In this document: one piece after another, positions 36,836 through 44,881 of the stretch | Layout of the letters: each line of letters starts with the position of its first letter | Position numbering within the stretch: position 1 is the stretch's first letter | Source of the DNA: Bowmanella denitrificans | Lineage (GTDB): Bacteria > Pseudomonadota > Gammaproteobacteria > Enterobacterales > Alteromonadaceae | Direction of reading: 5' to 3' | NCBI RefSeq assembly: GCF_039522935.1 | Contig: NZ_BAAAEI010000023.1 | Span: forward strand, 62,001 to 126,000 | Length of the DNA stretch: 64,000 nt | Program-made: the position numbers and the translations under genes | The notes under the pieces: model-generated | What the model saw: the letters and a program-made list of their open reading frames with translations, nothing else | Database searches by the model: none | What the model was told of the DNA's origin: nothing

Positions 36836-37246
36836 TCAGCCGGACATGGCGGCCAACCCTGCCTGAAGCCGGGTACTATCCAGGCTGGTTTTAAGCCAAT
36901 CCAGCGCAGTCTGGCGGTCAAAAAAATTACGCATTAGCAGCTTCTGTTTGTCGGCGTATTCCTGAATAAGCTGCTGGCGGGTATCCAGATCTTCCACCAC
37001 CCGGGCGATTTGCAGATTACATAACAAGGGTTCAAGGCGATCCAGGGTATACAGGACGCTGGCGCTGTCATAGCTGAGGCTGACTTTTCGCAAGTCTACC
37101 AGCGCCTTACGGCAATGGTAACGGCCAGACAGACAATGCAGTTTATTGTACAAAGCCAGAATGTCACCGGGTTCAGCCAGTCCGCTGGCTTCAGTGACAA
37201 TCACCCCTAGCGACTCATCATAGCAGTGCGTTGCAATAAATCTCAC
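36836..37246 (-). CDS. Small soluble protein of unknown function (STAS/SpoIIAA-like shape)
   Basis: This 136-residue protein starts at GTG. It begins with RFIATHCYDESLGVIVTEAS, then a segment RKALVDLRKVSLSYDSASVL that resembles the 'D-hydrophobic-R' strand-helix turn of STAS/SpoIIAA-like domains. A helical C-terminus with FFDRQTALDWLK, which recalls the end of such proteins, completes it. No catalytic motif is seen. It has no close partner gene: yigZ lies 75 bases downstream on the same strand and the ABC operon is divergent. The fold suggestion is a pattern guess only; coding status is likely from length and composition. Confidence 0.6.
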   Translation of the reverse strand: MRFIATHCYDESLGVIVTEASGLAEPGDILALYNKLHCLSGRYHCRKALVDLRKVSLSYDSASVLYTLDRLEPLLCNLQIARVVEDLDTRQQLIQEYADKQKLLMRNFFDRQTALDWLKTSLDSTRLQAGLAAMSG

Positions 37247-37438
37247 GCGTTACTCACAGACATCCAGCCTATTCAAATATTTAGCACATAACGGCAAAGA
37301 GGCAAGGTTTACCCCTTGTGCAGGTCTGGCCGATAGTTAGTGCGGCTATTTTGTTGTTAGTAGTTATGTCGGCATCTGTTTTGTAAATAGGATGTTTGTT
37401 ATGTTGCCAAGTCGAACACACCTGCACGGAAGAACAAA

Positions 37439-38332
37439 ATGCTGAAAATAACAAATATATGCAAAACCTATCAGAACGGCGTCAAGGCCCTGGACAATGT
37501 CAGTCTGAATATCGACAAGGGCATGTTTGGTCTGCTTGGTCCTAATGGCGCGGGTAAATCATCACTGATGCGTACCATCGCCACCTTACAGCAACCAGAC
37601 AGCGGCAATATTCAGTTCGATACGCTGGACGTGTTGCGTCAGCCCAATGCCTTGCGCCAGCGACTGGGCTATTTGCCACAGGACTTTGGGGTTTATCCGC
37701 GTATCAGCGCCTATGACCTGCTCGATCATCTGGCGGTACTAAAGGGCCTGACCAACAAAGCCCAGCGCAAGGAAACGGTGGATGGGCTACTGGCGCATAC
37801 CAATTTATTTCAGCATCGTCATAAGGCGGTCAGTGGTTATTCCGGCGGAATGCGTCAGCGATTTGGTATCGCCCAGGCCTTGTTGGGCGACCCGGATCTA
37901 CTGATTGTCGATGAGCCTACTGCCGGGCTGGATCCGGAAGAGCGTAACCGTTTTCATAATCTGCTGGTCAGTCTGGGTGAGCAAAAGGTGATTATTCTGT
38001 CCACTCACATTGTCGATGATGTGTCGGAGCTTTGCGCCAATATGGCGGTGCTCGGTGGTGGCCAGATTTTACTGCAAGGTAACCCCATTCTGGTCACGCA
38101 GGAGCTGGAGGGACGCATCTGGCGTAAGTCGGTGTCATTACAGGAAGCGGCGGAGCTGGAAAAATCGCTGCAGGTGATTTCCAAGCGCTTATTAGCGGGG
38201 CAGACCATTATTCATGTGTTGGCCGATCAGGCCCCGCAAGGCTTTGAATCTGCACCAGCCAATCTGGAAGATGTGTATTTCAGCACCCTGGATGCAGCCA
38301 GAAAGGCTGAGCGTCAGGCGCAGGCAGCCTGA
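37439..38332 (+). CDS. ABC transporter ATP-binding protein of the M1-fusion exporter
   Basis: This 297-residue ATPase has Walker A GPNGAGKSSLM, Q-loop YLPQDFGVYPRISAYD, signature YSGGMRQRFGIA, Walker B LLIVDEPTAGLDPEE and the switch histidine in ILSTHIVDDV. The C-terminal ~70 residues are the extension usual in ABC-2 drug/lantibiotic-type ATPases. It lies 11 bases before a giant permease-peptidase gene with which it must pair. GGAAGAACAAA precedes the ATG. The substrate is unknown; related pairs occur in Xanthomonas and Shewanella relatives. Confidence 0.92.
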   Translation: MLKITNICKTYQNGVKALDNVSLNIDKGMFGLLGPNGAGKSSLMRTIATLQQPDSGNIQFDTLDVLRQPNALRQRLGYLPQDFGVYPRISAYDLLDHLAVLKGLTNKAQRKETVDGLLAHTNLFQHRHKAVSGYSGGMRQRFGIAQALLGDPDLLIVDEPTAGLDPEERNRFHNLLVSLGEQKVIILSTHIVDDVSELCANMAVLGGGQILLQGNPILVTQELEGRIWRKSVSLQEAAELEKSLQVISKRLLAGQTIIHVLADQAPQGFESAPANLEDVYFSTLDAARKAERQAQAA

Positions 38333-38343
38333 GGAGAATAAGG

Positions 38344-41300
38344 ATGTTTTTACATAATCTGGGTTTTGAATGGCGGTACTTTACCCGTCAGCCGTCTTTT
38401 ATTGTCACTTGTCTGGTGTTTTTCCTGTTGCCGTTTCTGGCTATGACTATCGACAATGTGCAAATTGGTGGTAGCGCCAATACCAACTTTAACAGCCCGC
38501 AAACCATCGCGGTGATGACCCTGATCCTCGGGGTGTTCGCCATGTTTCTGGTGGTAAATTTTATCGCTAATACCGCTTTGCGTAATGAGCAGAGCCAGAT
38601 GCTGGAAATTGTCAGCAGTAAGCCGCTCAAATTGCTCGGCTACCAGAGTGGGCGCTTCCTTGGCAGCTACCTGGTCTGTGTTACGGTATTTGCCATGGTA
38701 CCGCTGGGCATTTTTATCGGCAGTCTGATGCCCTGGCTGGACAGCGAACGTATCGGTGCTAACCAGGTGAGTTACTACCTGACGCCGTTTCTGACCTTTT
38801 CCCTGACCAGTTTGCTGATGATGGCGGCTCTGTTTTATGCGGCGGCGTTAAGGTTCCGCTCTGTGGTGGCGGTTTACCTTACAGCAGTGGCGCTGTTTAT
38901 TCTGTATATTATCTCCGGACGCTTACTGGATGAGCCTGAATACCGCGTGCTGGCGGCGTTGTCTGATCCTTACGGGCTGCGTGCTTTTAGTGACGTCAGT
39001 CGTTACTGGACTCCTTTTGAACGTAATACCCAGGTGGTGGGACTGGAAGGCGTGGTACTGCAAAACCGCTTGATCTGGCTGACAGTGGCTCTGCTGATAT
39101 TGGGCTTGTTTGGCGGATTGCACAAACCATTGAGCCTGCCATCGCGTGGTGGCAAAAAAGCCACTAAGGCGGATAAATTTACGCCACCGCTAGCCAATCG
39201 CATTGATTACAAACCCTCGTCCAGCGTTGGGTTGGCACATTTTAGCGCCCGCACTGGCTTTGAAATTCGCCAGGTGCTGAAAAGCCCGGCCTTCTTCGTG
39301 TTACTGGCCTTTTCTTCCTTTAGTCTGATCAGCGATTTCTTTGACCCGGCAGCCTTATACGATGCGCCTAACTGGCCCCTGACCCAGGATATGCTCAATC
39401 TGATCCAGGACAGTTTCTCATTGCTGCTGGTGATTGTGGTGACCTGGTACAGTGCCGAAGCCGTGTGGCGCGAGCGCAGTGTTGGTATGGGGGATATTGT
39501 CGATGCCATGCCGGTATTTAATCTGCATTTCTGGTTGTCGAAGCTGTTGGCCGTGTGTCTGGTGATTTTACTGCTGTTATTTGGTGGGGCGTTGGTGACC
39601 ATGGCCTATCAATTGATAAAGGGGATGGACGACCTGGAGCTGGGGCAATATCTGGTCACCATTTTGGGCTTCCAGGCCCCGACCTGGCTGTTGCTTACCG
39701 CTCTGGCGTTCTTTCTGCAGGCCATCAGCCCGAACAAATATGTGGGGATGTTGCTGTTTGTGGCTTATTTCTTTATCTCTCTTGGCCTGGGGGAGATTGG
39801 ACTGGAGCATAGCCTGTTTAATTATGCCGCCGCACCGTCCCTGCAATACTCTGATATGAACGGTTATGGCTGGTTTGTCACCAGTCAGCTTTGGTTTATG
39901 GGCTATTGGTTGAGTCTGGCGGTGATCCTCGGGGTGGTCAGTTACGGTTTATGGCAGCGTGGTCCGCAGATGGGGCTGAAGTTCAAGTTGCAGGCGTTGC
40001 CGCTGGTGTTGGGGAAAACCGCCCGTGCTGTGCTGGCCGCGGCACTATTGGTGTTTGTCGGACTGGGCAGCGGCATTTACTACAACACTGTGGTGTTGAA
40101 TACCTATCTGACCAGCGAGCAGGGCGAAGATCTGCAGGAGCGCTATGAGCGCGACTTCGGCCACCTGGAAGATGCGGATATTCCTGCCGTGACCGCGGTG
40201 GAAGCCAAGGTGGATATCTTCGCAAACCAGCGTCGCATTGAGGCTAGCGCTGAATTGGTGCTGACCAATAAAACCGATCAGGTGATAGACGCCATGCTGG
40301 TGAACTTGCCCCAATACAGCCCCAGCTATCGTCTGCAGATTGAAGGGGGAGAACTGGGAGAGGTAGATAAAGCCCTGAACCTGGCCAGCTTTACCTTCAC
40401 CAAACCGATGCAGCCAGGCGAGCAGCGTACAGGTAAGGTTGAGGTGGTACGCCAGATAGTGGGGTTTGAAGACGGCAGTGGCGACCCTACGTTGGTGAAA
40501 AACGGTACCTTTATCAACAATTATGAGCTGTTTGGCCAGTTTGGCTTTGCACCCGAGCGTAAGTTAAGTGACAAGCATGAGCGCCGTAAACGCGATTTAC
40601 CTGAGTTGCAGCGCGCTTATCCACTGGAAGACAGCCGTCATTATGCTGACAGTTTCTTTGGTAAAGGCGTGGGACTGATTGACTTTGCCGTCACTCTGTC
40701 CACCGACGCAGAGCAAACCGCCATTGCCCCGGGCTATCTGACCCGCCAGTGGCAGGATAATGGCCGACAGTATTTTCGCTACGAAATGGACAGTCCGATG
40801 GTCAATTTCTATAGCCTGATGTCGGCACGGCTGGCGGTAAAAAAACAGCAGTACAAGGGTATTGATATCGAGGTTTACTATCATCCGGCCCACCACTGGA
40901 ACGTGGACAGGATGATGGAATCGGTACGCGATTCACTGGACTATTTCACTGAGGCTTTTGGCCCATACCAGCACCGGCAGATGCGTATTATTGAGTTTCC
41001 TGGTTATCGTTCTTTTGCCCAGAGTTTTGCCAATACCGTGCCTTACTCGGAGCGAATCGGGTTTATCAGTGATCTGCGCGATCCGGAGCATATTGACCCT
41101 GTGTACTATGTGACGGCCCACGAAGTAGCGCACCAGTGGTGGGGACATCAGGTGGGGGCGGCGAATGTGCAGGGCAGTGCCATTATTTCCGAAACCTTGT
41201 CACAGTACAGTGCGCTGATGGTGATGCAGCACAAATACGGCGAGGCTAAAACCCGTACTTTCCTGACCTATGAGCTGGATCGGTATCTGCGCGGCCGCAC

Positions 41301-41901
41301 CCAGGAACTGATTGAGGAAATGCCGCTGGCCCGCGCCGAAGGCCAGAATTATATACATTATCGCAAGGGCTCGGTGGTGATGATGGCGCTTAAGCAAGCC
41401 ATGGGCGAAGCGCAACTTAACGCTGCACTTAAGCAGATGGTGCAGAAGTGGGGCGGCCGGGACGATCGATATCCTACCACCCTGGATCTGATGGCGGAGT
41501 TAAAGGCCAAGGCCGATGAGCCCACTCAACAGTTGATTGATACCCTGTTTAAGCAAATCAGCTTGTATGAATTACAGGCCACCGACGCCAAGCTCAGCGA
41601 GGCTGAACAGGGCTTTAGCGTGACGCTGAATGTCAAAGCCGCCCACTATGTGGCTGACGGTCAGGGCGAAGAGCAAGAACAGCCTATGCAACAGTTGGTG
41701 GACATTATGCTGTTTAAAGGCGATCCGGATGATTTTGGTCAGCAAAGTCAGATAGTCTACCGTGGCAAGCATTTGCTCAAGTCTGGTGAAAACCAGGTGG
41801 TGCTGCAGGTGGATACTGAGCCTGACTATGCCGGGGTAGACCCGCTGGTCACCCTGATTGACAGAGATACCGACAACAATATTATTCGCATCAGCCGTTA
41901 A
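38344..41901 (+). CDS. ABC-2 permease fused to an M1-family metallopeptidase
   Basis: This is a 1185-residue fusion. The N-terminal ~590 residues hold two ABC-2 permease-like sets of helices separated by soluble linkers (e.g. YLTAVALFILYIISG). From about 600 onward a large periplasmic M1 aminopeptidase-like domain follows. Its zinc site is TAHEVAHQWWG (near 927), with the third ligand in SETLSQYSALM about 20 residues later, and YRKGSVVMMALKQAMG near 1010. The zinc ligands are intact, so peptidase activity is plausible. A design that exports a peptide and trims it on the outer face can be imagined. It is paired with the preceding ATPase, and a strong terminator follows. Confidence 0.9.
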   Translation: MFLHNLGFEWRYFTRQPSFIVTCLVFFLLPFLAMTIDNVQIGGSANTNFNSPQTIAVMTLILGVFAMFLVVNFIANTALRNEQSQMLEIVSSKPLKLLGYQSGRFLGSYLVCVTVFAMVPLGIFIGSLMPWLDSERIGANQVSYYLTPFLTFSLTSLLMMAALFYAAALRFRSVVAVYLTAVALFILYIISGRLLDEPEYRVLAALSDPYGLRAFSDVSRYWTPFERNTQVVGLEGVVLQNRLIWLTVALLILGLFGGLHKPLSLPSRGGKKATKADKFTPPLANRIDYKPSSSVGLAHFSARTGFEIRQVLKSPAFFVLLAFSSFSLISDFFDPAALYDAPNWPLTQDMLNLIQDSFSLLLVIVVTWYSAEAVWRERSVGMGDIVDAMPVFNLHFWLSKLLAVCLVILLLLFGGALVTMAYQLIKGMDDLELGQYLVTILGFQAPTWLLLTALAFFLQAISPNKYVGMLLFVAYFFISLGLGEIGLEHSLFNYAAAPSLQYSDMNGYGWFVTSQLWFMGYWLSLAVILGVVSYGLWQRGPQMGLKFKLQALPLVLGKTARAVLAAALLVFVGLGSGIYYNTVVLNTYLTSEQGEDLQERYERDFGHLEDADIPAVTAVEAKVDIFANQRRIEASAELVLTNKTDQVIDAMLVNLPQYSPSYRLQIEGGELGEVDKALNLASFTFTKPMQPGEQRTGKVEVVRQIVGFEDGSGDPTLVKNGTFINNYELFGQFGFAPERKLSDKHERRKRDLPELQRAYPLEDSRHYADSFFGKGVGLIDFAVTLSTDAEQTAIAPGYLTRQWQDNGRQYFRYEMDSPMVNFYSLMSARLAVKKQQYKGIDIEVYYHPAHHWNVDRMMESVRDSLDYFTEAFGPYQHRQMRIIEFPGYRSFAQSFANTVPYSERIGFISDLRDPEHIDPVYYVTAHEVAHQWWGHQVGAANVQGSAIISETLSQYSALMVMQHKYGEAKTRTFLTYELDRYLRGRTQELIEEMPLARAEGQNYIHYRKGSVVMMALKQAMGEAQLNAALKQMVQKWGGRDDRYPTTLDLMAELKAKADEPTQQLIDTLFKQISLYELQATDAKLSEAEQGFSVTLNVKAAHYVADGQGEEQEQPMQQLVDIMLFKGDPDDFGQQSQIVYRGKHLLKSGENQVVLQVDTEPDYAGVDPLVTLIDRDTDNNIIRISR

Positions 41902-41908
41902 GCCTATG

Positions 41909-41940
41909 CAGGCCGCGCGCTGTGTGCGGCCTGTCTTTAT
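41909..41940 (+). terminator. Rho-independent terminator after the ABC-M1 gene
   Basis: CAGGCCGC (41909-41916) pairs with GCGGCCTG (41926-41933) across a nine-base loop, followed by TCTTTATT. It lies seven bases after the stop of the ABC-M1 gene and isolates the xylan operon downstream. Confidence 0.75.
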
Positions 41941-42104
41941 TCGTTACTTTCAGACTGAAAAAACGCAACCCTTCTGCCTACTTTCATAATATCTATGGCA
42001 TTGATTGAGAACGTCTTTTTCCGTTTTAATCTGGCACTGTACTTTCAAAGGGGCAGCGCCGCACGCAGTTGGTAGCAGTTGCCCCATCAGCTGCGGAAAA
42101 AACC

Positions 42105-43178
42105 ATGACAAAGATGAATGCCTTGTGTCGCTGGCTTTGTTGCATAGCTTTGGTATCACCACAAGCCATGGCGCAGGCCCCGTCTGTAGGGCTGCACACC
42201 CTGGCGGACTTTCCTGTTGGGGTGGCGGTGCCGATTGACCCCTGGCCAAACAGTGTACTGCAAAGCCCGCAGCGCCAAGCATTGGTAGAGCAGCACTTTT
42301 CCAGCCTGACTGCTGAAAACGGCATGAAAATGGCTTACCTGCAACCCGAGCCTGGTCAGTTTGAGTTTGGCGCCGCCGATGCCCTGTTGGCGTATGCCAA
42401 AGCGCATGGATTGATACTGCATGGCCATGCTCTGGTATGGCATACCCAGGCTGCGCCCTGGATGGATGCCCATCAGGGGCCGGCCGGCAGTTTTACCGAG
42501 ATACTGGATGCGCATATTCAGACAGTGGCTGAACATTTTGCCGGGCAGGTACACAGTTGGGATGTAGTCAACGAAGCCTTTACCGATGACAGCCCCAGTG
42601 CATATCGCTCCACCATCTGGTTGGACAATATAGGCCCCGGCTACATTGAACGGGCATTTCGTCTGGCCCGGGCCGCCGATCCCAGTGCCGAGCTTTATTA
42701 CAATGATTACAACATCAGCGGTGCGCTGCCCGCCAAACTGGAGCGGGTGCTGGCGATGCTGGACGACTTTCTGGCCCGTGGTGTGCCGATTGATGGTCTG
42801 GGCTTTCAGGTACATATCGACACCGACTCTCCGTCACTTTCCGCCATGTATGATGCCTTTGCCAGTGCGGCAAAACGGGGTGTTAAAGTGCGTATTTCCG
42901 AGCTGGATATTGCTGTTAATCAATCAGAGCAATATCGCGCCTTAACCCCCGAACTGGCGCGCCTCCAGGCCGAGCGTTATCGACAGGTGGTGCAGGTTTA
43001 TCTGCAGGCCGTGCCGCCGGCGCAACGCGGTGGTATCACCTTGTGGGGGCTGACCGATGGCGACAGTTGGATCCCCGGTTTTAAGCAGCGCCCGGACTGG
43101 CCGCTTTTGTTTGACGATAGCTTTGCTGCCAAGCCTGCTTTGGCGGGGATGGCCAACGGACTGAGGGGACAGCCATGA
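42105..43178 (+). CDS. GH10 endo-1,4-beta-xylanase
   Basis: This 357-residue enzyme has a signal peptide (NALCRWLCCIALVSPQAMAQ) and a GH10 barrel. LTAENGMKMAYLQPEPGQF and GHALVWHTQAAPWM come first. The acid/base glutamate is in WDVVNEAFTDD (near 157) and the nucleophile in ISELDIAVN (near 267), about 110 residues apart as usual. It cuts the xylan backbone internally, probably in the periplasm or at the surface. The ATG at 42105 is chosen because it opens the signal peptide; an in-frame TTG 12 codons earlier gives no sensible leader. The stop overlaps the GH43 start by ATGA, so three hydrolases are translated in sequence. No binding module is attached. Confidence 0.92.
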   Translation: MTKMNALCRWLCCIALVSPQAMAQAPSVGLHTLADFPVGVAVPIDPWPNSVLQSPQRQALVEQHFSSLTAENGMKMAYLQPEPGQFEFGAADALLAYAKAHGLILHGHALVWHTQAAPWMDAHQGPAGSFTEILDAHIQTVAEHFAGQVHSWDVVNEAFTDDSPSAYRSTIWLDNIGPGYIERAFRLARAADPSAELYYNDYNISGALPAKLERVLAMLDDFLARGVPIDGLGFQVHIDTDSPSLSAMYDAFASAAKRGVKVRISELDIAVNQSEQYRALTPELARLQAERYRQVVQVYLQAVPPAQRGGITLWGLTDGDSWIPGFKQRPDWPLLFDDSFAAKPALAGMANGLRGQP

Positions 43179-44881
43179 GATGCCGTATAACACTTGCCAG
43201 TTTGATGTTGACGCTGGGATTGCTGGGGTGCTCTGAACCGCCCGCCTTGTCGGCACCATCACCGGAGCCGCAAGCCAGTTTCCTGTGGTTTGAATACCAG
43301 GGCATGGACGAGGTGTTTGACGCTCCGCTGGCCCTAGATCGTTATCAAAACCCGGTGGCGGCTGGCTTCTTCCCCGACCCCAGTATTACCCGCAAAGGGC
43401 AGGACTACTATATGGCAGTATCTTCGTTTGCCTATACGCCTGGGGTTCCGATTCTGCATAGCCGTGACCTGGTGAACTGGCAATTGCTTGGCCATGCCCT
43501 GACCCGACCATCGCAACTGGACGTGGCGGGAGCCAGGGTATCCAGGGGGATTTTTGCGCCAACCCTGAGATACCACGACGGTCTGTTTTATATGATTACC
43601 ACCCTGGTAGATAAGGGCGGTAATTTCTTTGTTACCGCCAGCGATCCTGCTGGCCCCTGGTCAGATCCGGTTTGGCTGCCGGAACTGGATGGTATTGACC
43701 CCGATATCTTTTTTGACGATGACGGCCGGGTGTTTATTGCCCACAATGGCCCGCCGCCGGGCGAACCTTTATATGAGGGGCACCGGGCCATCTGGTTGTG
43801 GGAGTTTGACCCCAAGTCGCAAAAGATTAAGGCCGATAGCGGCAGAATCATTGTCAACGGCGGCGTGGATCTGAGCAAACAACCTATCTGGATAGAGGCA
43901 CCGCACCTGTACAAAATCAATGGTTGGTACTACTTGCTGTGTGCCGAAGGCGGCACCGCCGATGAGCATTCCGAGGTGGTATTTCGCAGCCACAGCCTGG
44001 ACCTGCCTTTTAGGCCCTACAAAGGTAATCCCATACTGACCCAGCGCGATCTGGATCCGGCCAGACCTGCCCCTATCACCACTGCCGGGCATGCGGACAT
44101 AGTACAAACGCCCCAGGGGCAGTGGTGGGCGGTGTTCCTGGCCACCCGCGCCTATGCACAGCGTTTCTACAACAGTGGTCGTGAAACCTTTTTGCTACCG
44201 GTGAGCTGGCAGGATGACTGGCCACATATTTTACCCGCTGGGCAAGCTATTGATTATCGGCCACAAAAACCGGATGGATTGGCAAACAGCCCGGTGGATG
44301 AAGCGCTGACCGGCAACTTCACCTGGCGGGATGAGTTTGACCAGCCCTCGCTTAGTCTGCACTGGAGCCAGCTACGCGATTTTAGTAGCCATTGGTGGCA
44401 TATCCATAAGGGCAAGTTGTTGGTGAAGCCACAGACTGGCAGGCTAAATAGTGCTGAATCACTTAGCTTTATCGGCCGTCGGCAGCAGCATATGCATTAC
44501 CGGGTCAGCACGGCACTAAACTTGTCCTCGACAGGCTTCTCGGCCGGACTGACGGCTTTTCAGAACGAACAATACCACTACTATCTTGGCGCTCGTCGTG
44601 TCGCACAAGGCATGCAGGTGTTTTTAGAGCAAGCTGCAGGGGATGACGGACAAGTGATAGTAACAACGCTGCTGGAAGTGCCCGCAAACGGCGACATTAA
44701 CCTGGCCATTGAGGGCGATAAAGACAGCATCCGCTTTTCTTACCAACTGGGCGAACAGGCCTGGCAACCACTGGGCGGTACATTTGATGGCAAACTGCTG
44801 AGCACCCAGGTAGCAGGGGGCTTTGTTGGCACCATGCTGGGGGTGCATAGCCGTCTTGAACCTGTGGAGCCAGGGGTATGA
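43175..44881 (+). CDS. GH43 beta-xylosidase/arabinofuranosidase-like lipoprotein
   Basis: This 568-residue protein has a lipobox LLGC (Cys19), so it is a lipoprotein. The five-bladed GH43 domain (about 50-370) shows the base FFPDPSITRKGQDYYM, the pKa-tuning aspartate in DGIDPDIFFDDDGR, and the acid in WIEAPHLYKINGWYYLL. A concanavalin-like GH43 C-terminal domain (about 385-560) holds FTWRDEFDQPSLSLHWSQLR and ends near GFVGTMLGVHS. Enzymes of this plan release xylose or arabinose from xylo-oligosaccharides. It overlaps both neighbours by ATGA. The exact sugar specificity is not readable from motifs alone. Confidence 0.9.
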   Translation: MRCRITLASLMLTLGLLGCSEPPALSAPSPEPQASFLWFEYQGMDEVFDAPLALDRYQNPVAAGFFPDPSITRKGQDYYMAVSSFAYTPGVPILHSRDLVNWQLLGHALTRPSQLDVAGARVSRGIFAPTLRYHDGLFYMITTLVDKGGNFFVTASDPAGPWSDPVWLPELDGIDPDIFFDDDGRVFIAHNGPPPGEPLYEGHRAIWLWEFDPKSQKIKADSGRIIVNGGVDLSKQPIWIEAPHLYKINGWYYLLCAEGGTADEHSEVVFRSHSLDLPFRPYKGNPILTQRDLDPARPAPITTAGHADIVQTPQGQWWAVFLATRAYAQRFYNSGRETFLLPVSWQDDWPHILPAGQAIDYRPQKPDGLANSPVDEALTGNFTWRDEFDQPSLSLHWSQLRDFSSHWWHIHKGKLLVKPQTGRLNSAESLSFIGRRQQHMHYRVSTALNLSSTGFSAGLTAFQNEQYHYYLGARRVAQGMQVFLEQAAGDDGQVIVTTLLEVPANGDINLAIEGDKDSIRFSYQLGEQAWQPLGGTFDGKLLSTQVAGGFVGTMLGVHSRLEPVEPGV

